Origin: Treponema socranskii subsp. socranskii VPI DR56BR1116 = ATCC 35536
GTDB taxonomy: Bacteria; Spirochaetota; Spirochaetia; Treponematales; Treponemataceae
Direction of reading: 5' to 3'
NCBI RefSeq assembly: GCF_000468115.1
Contig: NZ_AVQI01000028.1
Span: forward strand, 22,724-86,723
DNA: 64,000 nucleotides
Positions 1-8,981 of this stretch are shown piece by piece. How positions within the stretch are numbered: the stretch's first letter is position 1; every line of letters begins with the position of its first letter. The position numbers were made by a program, and so were the translations under genes. A model generated the notes under the pieces. That model worked only from the letters and a program-made list of their open reading frames with translations. It was not told the DNA's origin and searched no databases.

Positions 1-668
1 ATTTTACCGTATATTTCGCATCGCGGACGGACGCCGTGCTTCAGCGCAGTTTCAATCATTTTCCGTTCGGCCTTTTTGCACTCTTCTTTAAAATCCGCTG
101 CGTTGTGTCCGTTGCTCATGGAAAAATCCGAGGGGCCGAACTGTACCATATCGACTCCTTTTACCGAACAAATCTCTTCGATATTATCCATCGCTTCGCT
201 TTTTTCGATCATAAAAGCCAGCACGATATCATTTACCCGTTCTGCGTGTTCCATCTGCTTTAAAAACGGTTGATAACCGATAAAGCGTCGGTTCGGGTAT
301 CCGAAGCGGCCTCCCGATACCGTCGAATCCGCTTTCATGGTTTTGACGGCGGCACGAACTTCATCGGCATTGTGCACATCGGTAAATAAAATCGCTTGAA
401 AACCCGAAGCCGCGGCCTTTTGCGCAATATACGCCGAATTTTGGAAATCGACTTTAATCATCGTTCCCATATTCGAAAGCTCCGCCGCCCGCGCCATATT
501 TTCCAAATCGTATTGCGAAAACGGCGAATACTCGGCAACGTACTCGACATAATCGAAATTGCCGCTGTTACCGACCAGTTCGATAAAAAACGGCCACGTC
601 GTAGACATACGCGTTCCGAGTGTACGCCCTCCGGCACGAATAGCATCTCTCAATCGATTATTTTTCAT
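1..668 (-). CDS. HpcH/HpaI-family aldolase, 3' end cut by the window
   Basis: Metal-dependent pyruvate aldolase of the HpcH/HpaI (CitE-like) family, expected to split 4-hydroxy-2-oxo acids into pyruvate and an aldehyde in the cytosol. About 222 residues are visible; the last 30-40 of a typical 255-residue member lie beyond base 1. The start at 668 is preferred to the ATG at 673 because GGAGGT at 674-679 stands six bases before it. Metal ligands are visible as Glu in FMIEKSEA and Asp in FGPSDFS. Where classical members read DGEHAP this one reads VAEYSP, so the catalytic His is Tyr, marking a divergent subgroup. It is the last visible gene of the sugar-acid operon, so it may supply its final carbon-carbon cleavage. 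The substrate is not predictable. Confidence 0.85.
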   Translation of the reverse strand, partial: MKNNRLRDAIRAGGRTLGTRMSTTWPFFIELVGNSGNFDYVEYVAEYSPFSQYDLENMARAAELSNMGTMIKVDFQNSAYIAQKAAASGFQAILFTDVHNADEVRAAVKTMKADSTVSGGRFGYPNRRFIGYQPFLKQMEHAERVNDIVLAFMIEKSEAMDNIEEICSVKGVDMVQFGPSDFSMSNGHNAADFKEECKKAERKMIETALKHGVRPRCEIYGK

Positions 669-786
669 ATCATACCTCCATGAAACGTATTTTTATGCAA
701 TGTAAAATCGCCGGTACAATGTTAAACCGGCCGAAAAAGTTTTGCGTCAATCCCTCTCCGGCCGTTCAATATTTTATCGCATTTTT

Positions 787-2199
787 TCAAAACAGGCCCA
801 TCGCAATGAACAGTGCGGCAAATATAAATGCGATAAGTCCGCAGACGGAACCGAGAACGGTTATATATTTGAGCCCCTGGTTCGTCGTTAAATTAAACAG
901 CGAAGTTTCAACCCAAAAACCCGAATCGCTTACGTGCGATCCGATCATCGTACCCGCCCCGATTAAAACGGCAACCGCAACAGGGCTCAAGCCCAATGTC
1001 GACATCATAGGCAGACATATTGCGGCCGCCGTCATACCCGCGGTTGTCCTTGAGCCTACTGCGATCATCATTATCGCTCCGATCATAAACGGAAGGATAA
1101 AGCTCGGAAAGCCGATGCCGGAAATCGCATTTCCCAGTTCGGGTATACCCTTATACGATTTGATAACCTGGCTGAAACCGCCGCCCATGGCCGTTACGAG
1201 GAGCGGAACCAAAGCTACGGTCAATGCATCGCTTACCCAACCGTTAGCCATGATAGCAAAAACTTTCTCTTCCTTTTTTCCCGTGTAATGCGCGTAATTT
1301 TCTTTTACGGTGCCGCCGTATTTGAATCCGACAAGGACGGCTATGACGACTCCGATAAACATCGCAATATTCCTGTTACCGATCGTCTGAAGCACATCTC
1401 TTGCAGCCATCCCTTCCGCCATCGTCATACCGGCAAAAGAAGCGAGGGTAATCAATATAACGGGCACCAAAATGGGAGCCGCGGCAAGCAATACCGGCGG
1501 AAGATTCGCATCTTTTATCAACAGGTCGCTGTAATTTTTGGAATCGACTTCTTCGACGCCGGCAATATAGTCGGCACGCGGTTCGATCCACTCTTTGGCT
1601 ATGACGCCTTTCGTCAACAGCCAGGTCAGCATAAATGCGATAAATGAAATGACGATCCCCCACAAGATGACCATACCCAAATCCGCGGAAAGCAAAACCG
1701 CCACCGCAAGGATTCCGGGCGTCGGAGGAACCATGGAATGGGTCCATGAACCGCACAGCCCCGTAAATCCTGCCATTGTCGACATCGACTTATGATTGCG
1801 CTTTGCGATCGTTGATGCAATAGGAGCGGTAAGTACAAGGGTGATATCTCCGAATACGGGAATCGACATGATATATGCCGCCAATGCCGTTGAAAGCTCC
1901 AGAAATTTTCCTCTGAATAATTTAATAAAAAAGTTGACCATGGATTTTAAGGAATTGGTATCTCTGATGCCCTGCGCGATGATGGAGCCGAAGATTATCG
2001 TCAACCCGATTCCGCCGAGTGTCGAACCGAAACCCTGGGTAAACGAATTCATAGTAGTGCTCAGATCGTATCCCAATCCCAAACCCGTAAACATACCGGA
2101 TATAAAAAGAGCAATCGTCGGATGTACTTTTAATTTTACAATCAAAAATACCAGCAGTGCGACGGCTATTAAAATAACCGACAAAAAGTGCGCTACCAT
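787..2199 (-). CDS. GntP-family gluconate/sugar-acid:H+ symporter
   Basis: Inner-membrane permease of 470 residues, the usual size for GntP, with about 12-14 hydrophobic segments along its whole length. Family signatures include the loop reading GFTGLCGSWTHSMVPPTPG near residues 145-163 and the C-terminal stretch with GSRTTAGMTAAA near 380. GntP proteins take up gluconate and related hydroxy acids with protons. The start at 2199 has a GGAGGA-type ribosome site just upstream. It lies between a D-2-hydroxyacid dehydrogenase and the HpcH aldolase gene on the same strand. A second GntP gene in the same operon (6947-8263) is broken, so this copy probably carries the uptake activity. The exact substrate cannot be read from the sequence. 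Confidence 0.88.
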   Translation of the reverse strand: MVAHFLSVILIAVALLVFLIVKLKVHPTIALFISGMFTGLGLGYDLSTTMNSFTQGFGSTLGGIGLTIIFGSIIAQGIRDTNSLKSMVNFFIKLFRGKFLELSTALAAYIMSIPVFGDITLVLTAPIASTIAKRNHKSMSTMAGFTGLCGSWTHSMVPPTPGILAVAVLLSADLGMVILWGIVISFIAFMLTWLLTKGVIAKEWIEPRADYIAGVEEVDSKNYSDLLIKDANLPPVLLAAAPILVPVILITLASFAGMTMAEGMAARDVLQTIGNRNIAMFIGVVIAVLVGFKYGGTVKENYAHYTGKKEEKVFAIMANGWVSDALTVALVPLLVTAMGGGFSQVIKSYKGIPELGNAISGIGFPSFILPFMIGAIMMIAVGSRTTAGMTAAAICLPMMSTLGLSPVAVAVLIGAGTMIGSHVSDSGFWVETSLFNLTTNQGLKYITVLGSVCGLIAFIFAALFIAMGLF

Positions 2200-2217
2200 T
2201 ACTGTCCTCCTTCTACA

Positions 2218-3174
2218 TTATTTCAAAACTCCTTTGTTGATAACGTTATCGGGTTTTTCCCCCTTCAGTACGCCTGCGATTCCGCTCAAAGCCTGATCAA
2301 CCATCCAGAGGCGAGCTTTCATCGTCCCGCTGGCGACATGAGGCGTGAGTACGACATTTTCCTCTTTGTACAACCCTTCGTAAGGATGCGGTTCGTTTTC
2401 ATACACGTCGAGACCCGCTCCCGCGATCACCCCTTCATGGACGGCTTCGCACAGCGCTTTTTCATCGACGATCGGCCCCCGTGCGGCATTGACGAGATAT
2501 GCCGTCTTTTTCATAAGCTTAAGCTTTTCCATGTTGATAAGGTGACGATTTTCGGGAAGGTAAGGCATATGCAGCGTCACACAATCCGCATTTTTCAATA
2601 CTTCGTCAAATTCCATATACGTCACGCCGTATTCTTTTTCATCTTCCGCCTTTGCCCGATATGTATCGTAGTAGATAACCGACATGCCCATTCCCTGCGC
2701 TTTTTTGCATACGGCCTTTCCGATTCTGCCGAAGCCCAATATTCCGAGCGTACTCCCGCTGATCGCCGTATTGTGACTCGGAAATAACGGAGCGTACCAT
2801 TCTCCCCTGCGCACTTGCTTATCGTATCTGGAAACGCCGCGCATAACGTCGAAAATCAAAACCGCCGTCAATTCCGCCGTCGCATCGGTTACGGCGTTCG
2901 GCGTATTTACGACGGCGATCCCCTTGGTGCTTGCATACTGCCAATCGATATTGTCATAGCCGACGCCGAAATTCGCTATCGCCTTGAGCTTCGTTCCTTT
3001 ATCGATTAACGCTTTGTCGGCTTTGTTCCCCAGCACGAAGAGCGCGTCGTACTGAGCTACGCTTGCCGCCACTTCTTCATATGACAATGCCTTTTCAGGT
3101 ACTGTCATATCGAAGTCTTTCGCATATTTTGAATATGCCTCTTTGGGAATTGGAGCTGTCGTTAAGATTTTCAT
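2218..3174 (-). CDS. D-2-hydroxyacid dehydrogenase (GhrB/GyaR-like)
   Basis: NAD(P)-dependent oxidoreductase of 318 residues, the standard length of the D-isomer-specific 2-hydroxyacid dehydrogenase family. The nucleotide-binding motif GILGFGRIGKAV is near residue 145, the catalytic Arg is in NAARGPIVDE near 230, and the catalytic His is in LTPHVASGT near 280. Such enzymes reduce glyoxylate, hydroxypyruvate or larger 2-oxo acids, or run in the oxidative direction. GGAGGTG directly before the ATG fixes the start. It is 18 bases from the GntP gene and 54 from the aldehyde dehydrogenase gene, so co-transcription is likely. In this operon a glyoxylate/hydroxypyruvate reductase role fits, but a sugar-acid dehydrogenase is equally possible. 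Confidence 0.88.
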   Translation of the reverse strand: MKILTTAPIPKEAYSKYAKDFDMTVPEKALSYEEVAASVAQYDALFVLGNKADKALIDKGTKLKAIANFGVGYDNIDWQYASTKGIAVVNTPNAVTDATAELTAVLIFDVMRGVSRYDKQVRRGEWYAPLFPSHNTAISGSTLGILGFGRIGKAVCKKAQGMGMSVIYYDTYRAKAEDEKEYGVTYMEFDEVLKNADCVTLHMPYLPENRHLINMEKLKLMKKTAYLVNAARGPIVDEKALCEAVHEGVIAGAGLDVYENEPHPYEGLYKEENVVLTPHVASGTMKARLWMVDQALSGIAGVLKGEKPDNVINKGVLK

Positions 3175-3228
3175 TTTACACCTCCTGTAAAAATCCGTCG
3201 TTTTACTGACATATACGAAATTCGACGA

Positions 3229-4740
3229 TTAAATCGTCCCGTCCCATGTTGAAACCTTTGTCGTACCATGTTCCGATTCGGCAAACCACCTCGATGTAAC
3301 GGTTTTCGTTTCCGTAAAGAATTTATAGCCGTCTTTTCCGAGACAATGCAGGTCGCCGATAAAAGAATCTTTATGTCCCGAAAAGGGAAACATACCGACG
3401 GGAACGGGAATTGCAACGTTGATACCGACCATCCCGCCGTCCGTATGCCGGGCGAATTCCCGCGCATAATATCCGTTTTGCGTAAAAATAGCCGATCCGT
3501 TGGCAAACCTGTTTTTATTCATCGCCGCCAGTCCCTCTTCAAACGAACGGACTCGTTTTATGCACAATACCGGCCCGAAGATTTCGGACTGCCCCACAGT
3601 CATATCGTTCGAAACATTATCCAAAATCGTCGGTCCCAGATAGAATCCGTTTTCAAATCCGTCCGGTTTGCAATCCCTGCCGTCGAGGACAAGCGTAGCG
3701 CCCTCTTTAATACCCCTATCTATCCAGTCGATAACGGATTGACGATGCTTAGCGCTTATGACCGGCCCCATATCGGTCGTTTTATCGTATGCCGGCCCGA
3801 CCTTTAATTTTTTGGCTAAAGATACGAGTTCGAAAACCAACGCGTCCGCTACGGCATCGTGTACGACAACGACCGGAAGCGCCATGCAGCGTTCGCCGGC
3901 GCAGCCGTACGCCGCATTGATAATAGCGGCCGCGGTTCTTTTTACCGGTACGTCATCCATAATCAAAGCGTGGTTTTTCGCTTCTCCCTGAACTTGCACA
4001 CGTTTCCCCGCCTGCGCCGCAACGGAATAAATATGTTTTCCGACATCGGTCGTACCGACAAACGAAACCCCTTTGATTCTGGAATCGGTCAATAATATCT
4101 CCGCTTCATTCCTCGAACACGTAACAATATTGAGCACACCGTCGGGTAATCCCGCTTCTTTGTACAATTCGGCAAAGCGGAGCGCGCTTAACGGAGTAAC
4201 GGAGGACGCTTTTATAACAATCGTATTGCCGCACGCTATGCAGATCGGAGTCATCCATCCCATAGGTATCATCGAGGGAAAATTAAAAGGAGCAATTCCT
4301 GCAAAAACGCCCAAAGGATGTCGATACGATACCGTATCAAAGCCCGACGATGTATCCATAAGGCTTTCACCCATCATCAAAGAAGGAGAAGCGATAGCCT
4401 GCTCGGTTCCTTCTTTCGCTTTTAACACATCGCCTTCCGCTTCAAACCAATTTTTTCCGTTTTCAAACGCCACCAAATGCGTCAGTTCTTCCATATTTTG
4501 AATAATCAATTCACGAAGTCTGTACAAGATTTGCGTGCGTTTTAAAACGGGCGTTGCCGACCAATCTTTATAGGCAGCATGTGCGGCGGCTACGGCAGCC
4601 GTCACTTCGTCTTTCGTACACTGCGGAATCCGAGAAATAACTTCTCCCGTACTCGGATTATATTGTTCGATATATGTACTCGTCTTCGACTCTACGAAGT
4701 GTCCGTTGATAAAAGGTTTAACGATTTTTACGTTTTCCAT
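3229..4740 (-). CDS. mmsA: CoA-acylating methylmalonate/malonate-semialdehyde dehydrogenase
   Basis: Aldehyde dehydrogenase superfamily, 503 residues, matching the MmsA/IolA subfamily that converts (methyl)malonate semialdehyde plus CoA and NAD+ to propionyl- or acetyl-CoA and CO2. The catalytic Cys is at about 285 in GERCMAL, and the family phrase APFNFPSMIPMGW is at 150-163. The segment EAKNH near 253-257 has the Asn but no general-base Glu, as in the CoA-acylating group rather than ordinary hydrolytic dehydrogenases. It sits mid-operon between two D-2-hydroxyacid dehydrogenases, which suggests the pathway yields a semialdehyde that is oxidised to an acyl-CoA. A role in inositol catabolism is less likely, since no iol genes are nearby. 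Confidence 0.9.
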   Translation of the reverse strand: MENVKIVKPFINGHFVESKTSTYIEQYNPSTGEVISRIPQCTKDEVTAAVAAAHAAYKDWSATPVLKRTQILYRLRELIIQNMEELTHLVAFENGKNWFEAEGDVLKAKEGTEQAIASPSLMMGESLMDTSSGFDTVSYRHPLGVFAGIAPFNFPSMIPMGWMTPICIACGNTIVIKASSVTPLSALRFAELYKEAGLPDGVLNIVTCSRNEAEILLTDSRIKGVSFVGTTDVGKHIYSVAAQAGKRVQVQGEAKNHALIMDDVPVKRTAAAIINAAYGCAGERCMALPVVVVHDAVADALVFELVSLAKKLKVGPAYDKTTDMGPVISAKHRQSVIDWIDRGIKEGATLVLDGRDCKPDGFENGFYLGPTILDNVSNDMTVGQSEIFGPVLCIKRVRSFEEGLAAMNKNRFANGSAIFTQNGYYAREFARHTDGGMVGINVAIPVPVGMFPFSGHKDSFIGDLHCLGKDGYKFFTETKTVTSRWFAESEHGTTKVSTWDGTI

Positions 4741-4791
4741 AAAAGCTCCCTTATTGATATCCTCTCCTATATTGTATGCTCTTCCACAAAA

Positions 4792-5748
4792 TCAATTCGG
4801 TTGCACAATCGGGAATTTCGGGGAGCGCCCGCTCAAAACGTCATCGACGGCAATCGCACACGACATTGCCATAGCTTCTCCCGCTTCATCCGTCAGCGCG
4901 GCATTGTGCGGCGTCAAAATGACATTCGATAATTTCAATAACGGATTGTCGGCTTCAGGCGGTTCCTTTCCGAATACGTCCAACGCCGCCGACTTGACTT
5001 TGCCGCTCTTTAAAGCGGCGGCAAGATCCGATTCGTTGACGATTCCGCCTCTCGCACAATTAACGATAATGACACCGTCTTTCATTGTGTCGATAGAATT
5101 TTTATTTATTAAATTATCGGTTTCGGGTGTAAGCGGAACATGTACCGTAATGATATCCGCAGCTTTAAAAACATCCGCAAGAGAGTTTTGCCACGAAACA
5201 AAATCAGGAAGCGTCTTCGGCTTATAAATATCGTACGCAAGGATTTCCATACCGAAACCGTGCGCGGCTATTTCCGCAACCTTACTTCCGATCGCTCCCA
5301 TTCCGATGAGCCCCAATTTTTTGCCGGAAATTTCCACACCGTGTACTTTATTTCTGATCGCAAAATTACCGCTGCGGATTTCGCTGTCGAACGTCGAGAG
5401 CATCTTCGCCGCGCCGAGGATAAGCGCGATCGTATGCTCGGCGACCGATGTAACGTTAGCGCCCTTTGCAATCGTAACCCACAATCCCTGCTTTTTTGCC
5501 TGTTCCAAAGGCAGATTATCCACGCCGACTCCGTGCCGAGCTATGATTTTCAGCTTCGTGCCTGCCCGTATCACCTTTTCCGAATATACAGCCGTCCTCG
5601 CGATCAAAGCGTCGGCCGTCGGAATCTCCCGTAATAACGTTTCTTCATCAAAAGCGGGACCGACTTGAAGCTCATAGCCTTTTTGAGAAAGAAACTCTTT
5701 CGCTTTCGGATGGATATCCTGCGGAATTAAAATCTTATACATAATCAC
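4792..5748 (-). CDS. D-2-hydroxyacid dehydrogenase (SerA-like short form)
   Basis: Second D-isomer-specific 2-hydroxyacid dehydrogenase, 318 residues, clearly distinct in sequence from the one at 2218-3174. Visible motifs are GLIGMGAIGSKV near 145, the catalytic Arg in NCARGGIVNE near 232 and His in LTPHNAAL near 280. The N-terminal catalytic half resembles 3-phosphoglycerate dehydrogenases but there is no C-terminal ACT domain, so it is not a feedback-controlled SerA. The ORF opens MIMYKILIPQ; the inner ATG (MYKILIPQ, 5742) is an equally good start, with GGAG a few bases upstream. It lies between the mmsA-like and amidohydrolase genes. The substrate is unknown; a hydroxypyruvate, tartronate or branched hydroxy acid would fit the operon. 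Confidence 0.87.
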   Translation of the reverse strand: MIMYKILIPQDIHPKAKEFLSQKGYELQVGPAFDEETLLREIPTADALIARTAVYSEKVIRAGTKLKIIARHGVGVDNLPLEQAKKQGLWVTIAKGANVTSVAEHTIALILGAAKMLSTFDSEIRSGNFAIRNKVHGVEISGKKLGLIGMGAIGSKVAEIAAHGFGMEILAYDIYKPKTLPDFVSWQNSLADVFKAADIITVHVPLTPETDNLINKNSIDTMKDGVIIVNCARGGIVNESDLAAALKSGKVKSAALDVFGKEPPEADNPLLKLSNVILTPHNAALTDEAGEAMAMSCAIAVDDVLSGRSPKFPIVQPN

Positions 5749-5773
5749 TCCTTTTCATTTTTTTACAATTTAT

Positions 5774-6913
5774 TCAGTACAGCGCAAAATCGGCGCTGCA
5801 AAAATCGATAAAACCGTTTTTTATCGTCATAACCGGCACGATGAGCTTATTCGCCTCATACGGGACTTGTGCAAAATCCAAATGAACGTGCTTGCGCTCT
5901 TCTATTTTGAATATCGTAACGTCGGCCTGCATACCGCTTTGCAGCAAACCTATTTTCCTGCCCATTTTCATTAAACGAACGGGAGCCGTCGTTACGGCAT
6001 GGATTATATCCGCTAAGGGCATACCCAATGACAGATATTTCGACATAACAAACGGCAAGCTTTTCGCGTACGGAGAAAAATTAACCTTGTCTGCAGTCAA
6101 ATCGGAACTGATAATATCGGGATAAAAATTCTGTTCCAACGCGGAGCGGCACACATTGATCGAAAAATTTCCCATACCGTTACACGAATCGAATATGACG
6201 CCTCGCTTTTTTGCATCGAACATCGAGGACTTTACTTTCCCGTCATCCGCCAAAATAGTGTTGCCCCGTCCGTGATAGCAATGGCAAAAAACGTCATCCT
6301 TCCGCAAAGTGTCTGCGATTTCCGCCATGTCGCACGGCGGATCGGTCGTGTGAACGCAAACGTTCGTTTCGATATCCTTCGCAATATTCACGACATCTTT
6401 AAGATCCTCGAGCGTATCGGCAATCCCCTTGCTGAAACGAATTTTCAATCCCAAAAGCGTGTCGGGGAATTCCCGAAACAGACGCCGTATCTCTTCAACT
6501 TTATAAAACCGCTTGTTGAAAATTTCAGTGATATTGTCATCGATTTGCCCTGCGCCGTAAACGTTGAGATAGCATTTAATATCGAGAGAACTCGCCCGTA
6601 TGATACCGTCGTTGAAAATTCTGAAATTCGCACAACCCGCAGTTCCCGCATCGACGGCAGACGTGACGCCGGTAGATACCAATACATCGGGATTGATCGC
6701 CAAGCCCGATCCGCCGTAGAAAATATGACAGTGAAAATCCACCCAACCCGGTGAAACGAAATGCCCGCTTGCGTCGATTTCTTTGACGATGGAATCGTCC
6801 TTTTCGGACACGTCGATTATAATTCCGTTTTCAAGCAAGACATCCCGTTTTGTAAGCGCTTTCGTCACCGGATCGACAACCGTTCCGTTTTTTATCAAAA
6901 GCTGTCTTTTCAT
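5774..6913 (-). CDS. Amidohydrolase/deacetylase-family metallohydrolase
   Basis: Amidohydrolase-superfamily enzyme of 379 residues related to the dihydroorotase-like metallohydrolases found beside selenocysteine-synthase-like and DHDPS-like genes in other bacteria. The N-terminal metal site is seen as DFHCHIF (His61, His63). Further candidate ligands are His in CVHTTDPP near 195 and FCHCYHG near 215, and an Asp in ISSDLTADK near 274. These enzymes hydrolyse cyclic amides, imides or N-acyl groups. The start has TTTT-rich upstream sequence with GAGAGGAT as a modest ribosome site. In this operon it could open a lactam or lactone-like ring or deacylate the imported compound before dehydrogenation. 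This is an inference from context, and the substrate is unknown. Confidence 0.8.
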   Translation of the reverse strand: MKRQLLIKNGTVVDPVTKALTKRDVLLENGIIIDVSEKDDSIVKEIDASGHFVSPGWVDFHCHIFYGGSGLAINPDVLVSTGVTSAVDAGTAGCANFRIFNDGIIRASSLDIKCYLNVYGAGQIDDNITEIFNKRFYKVEEIRRLFREFPDTLLGLKIRFSKGIADTLEDLKDVVNIAKDIETNVCVHTTDPPCDMAEIADTLRKDDVFCHCYHGRGNTILADDGKVKSSMFDAKKRGVIFDSCNGMGNFSINVCRSALEQNFYPDIISSDLTADKVNFSPYAKSLPFVMSKYLSLGMPLADIIHAVTTAPVRLMKMGRKIGLLQSGMQADVTIFKIEERKHVHLDFAQVPYEANKLIVPVMTIKNGFIDFCSADFALY

Positions 6914-6946
6914 ACTACGCGATCCTCTCTTTTTGTAGAGCTACGA

Positions 6947-8263
6947 TCAAACGATACCCAGCAAATACAGAATATACGCTACGCCGAAAGCAAAAAGCGG
7001 TATAAGACACTGCGATACAAACGTGTATTTATAGGTATTTACCATTTCCGTATTTGCAACGCTGTTTGCCAACACGACGCCTGAAGCGTGCGGCATCGCG
7101 TCGAGTCCCGCAGAAGCGATCGCCGTCATACGATGCAAAACGGCGGGATTGATTCCGGTATTTAAAAAATGCTGACCGAGCGTTTCCATAAATATCCGCA
7201 ATCATCCGGAAGACGATCCCGTAATAGCGCAGATGACATTGATAGAGATAAACGCCAGTAAAAGCGGACTCAACGGTAAAGCCAGCAGCCAATCGACGGT
7301 TGTTTTAAATGCCGGAGCCGCTTGAACGACGCCGCCGAATCCCATAATCGAAGAAGTTATCATCAGCGCGGACAGCCCGTTCGCACAACCGGCACCGATA
7401 ACGTTGTTGACATTAAATCGCTTATAGAACAATGCGACGGCGACTAAAATAGCCAGCGTCATGCCGATAACGGCGACAAAAGTCGCTTTCCACGCAGGAC
7501 ACAGCGATTGAATGATAAAAATAGAACCGAGCAAAACGATGAGGGGTAAAAATGCCGCCCACGTTTTCGGTTGATCGACGTTTTTTTCTTCCGTAAATAA
7601 ATCATTGGTACCCGGCTGAAAATGCATTCCTTTTGCACGGCAACGCTTTGCCACATACGTATAAAAAAGGAAATCCATCGCAAAGATAAAAACGGAACAT
7701 ATCGTCGCCATGATCGGAGCCGCATAAATCGTCGTTCCGAACGTTTCCGTCGGTATAAGATTTTGAACGGACGGGACGCCGGGGCCGACGGACATGCCGA
7801 CGGTCGCAGGCAGAGCCAGCAATAAACCGGGGAAGATCTCTTTCGGCAGATCGGCTTCTTTAAACATGGCGATACAGATGGGATACATCGTAAACGCAAT
7901 AACGAAAACACCGATGCCGCCGTACGACAATATGAGCGTCGTAATCAAAATAGCCAATATGACGTTTTGTTTGCCGATTTTTTTTACGACGGCATTTGCG
8001 ATGGTAAGCGATGCCCGGCTGTCCTGCATTATTTTCCCGAAAATCGCACCCAAGACGAACATCAACATCCATGAACCCGCAAAATTTTTAAAAGAATTTG
8101 CAAAACTTACGGAAAAGGCGTCCCACACATTCATCCGGCTGGTTACGATAACGACCAGCGACGAAACAACGGCGACGATCGTCATATGCCAGCCTTTAAA
8201 AATCATCCAAACGACAAGTACAACCGCTAAAATAATCCCAATAGCGCCCAACATAGAAAACAT
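6947..8263 (-). pseudogene. GntP-family permease interrupted by an in-frame TGA
   Basis: Two reading frames on the same strand and in the same phase are separated only by a TGA at 7202-7204. The upstream 353 codons end ...ITGSSSG and the downstream part continues LRIFMETLGQHF for about 88 codons, giving about 442 residues in all, a normal GntP length. The first part has the family's hydrophobic helices and a substrate-loop segment SVGPGVPSVQNLIP. GntP-like symporters usually carry Gly-rich GSxSGG at this point, so a GGA-to-TGA change is the simplest explanation. A selenocysteine or readthrough reading is possible but unlikely for a transporter helix. The truncated product would lack its last helices. 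An intact GntP gene remains at 787-2199. Confidence 0.8.
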
Positions 8264-8272
8264 CCTCTGCAG

Positions 8273-8977
8273 TTAATCGTATATGCCTTTCATAATCTCA
8301 GCGATCTTTAGAGCATTAGTCGTCTCTCTCATCATCTTTTGACGTTTTTTTTCCACTTCGCTTATTTTTTTTACGTTGGCTAAAACCTGTTCGATTGCTT
8401 CCGACGGAAATTTAACCGCACCGTTTTCATCCATGTGAATGATATCGTTCGGTGCCACATACATACCGCAGATATCGACGGGAACATTGATCGCTTCGAT
8501 TGCAAAGGGTCCGTGCCCCGCAGTTACTCCGGTAAGCATGTATTGGATATTCATAGGGCGTATTTCATCGACGTCGCGAGAAGGTCCGTCGCTCAACACA
8601 CCAACTACTCCCATCGATTTAAAAGCCGTCATCATATTTCCGCCCAATAAGCCGTTGATTTTTTTTATTTCGGGCGGAAAATTTTGTTTTATCGCCAAAA
8701 TGACAGGCTCTTTTACTTTGCTTAATGCGGCCAATACATCTTTAAACGTTAAACGGTTATAGGAAGAATCCGGCATACCGTACACTACGGTCACGGCAAC
8801 TCCGGTCCTCGGCCCCAGATCGGGAAACATACATTTCAACGTTTCGTCCGTATACCAATGACCGTTCCACGGGTGATACAGCCCCAAACAGCTGTCCGTT
8901 TTCTGCGGGTAAGTCGCAACGGCATTGGTGATGCTCGGCGTATCGTACGCTTCCAATTCTTTTAACAGTTTTTCCAT
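8273..8977 (-). CDS. RraA/HMG-aldolase-like protein
   Basis: Protein of 234 residues in the RraA-like superfamily (regulator of RNase E activity A, HMG/CHA aldolases, demethylmenaquinone-methyltransferase-like fold). The core includes GLLGGNMMTAFKSMGVVGVLSDGPSRD near 110-140, where Gly-rich and SDGxxRD segments form the divalent-metal and oxyanion site of the aldolase members, followed by HMDENGAVKFP. The reading frame is open to 9007, but the ATG at 8977 has GGGAG six to ten bases upstream and falls five bases after the stop of the preceding gene, so it is the better start. In catabolic operons such proteins act as 4-hydroxy-4-methyl-2-oxoglutarate-type aldolases or oxaloacetate decarboxylases. 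That fits here better than RNase E control. Confidence 0.82.
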   Translation of the reverse strand: MEKLLKELEAYDTPSITNAVATYPQKTDSCLGLYHPWNGHWYTDETLKCMFPDLGPRTGVAVTVVYGMPDSSYNRLTFKDVLAALSKVKEPVILAIKQNFPPEIKKINGLLGGNMMTAFKSMGVVGVLSDGPSRDVDEIRPMNIQYMLTGVTAGHGPFAIEAINVPVDICGMYVAPNDIIHMDENGAVKFPSEAIEQVLANVKKISEVEKKRQKMMRETTNALKIAEIMKGIYD

Positions 8978-8981
8978 CGTT

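Noticed and set aside
680..1288. 202-codon plus-strand frame opposite the GntP gene
   Set aside because: It overlaps the GntP frame completely and reads as Pro/Ile-rich nonsense typical of antisense to a membrane-protein gene.
7202..7204. TGA read as selenocysteine in the GntP permease
   Set aside because: No catalytic selenium role is known in this transporter family and I see no convincing insertion-element stem-loop right after the codon. A point mutation of a Gly codon is simpler.
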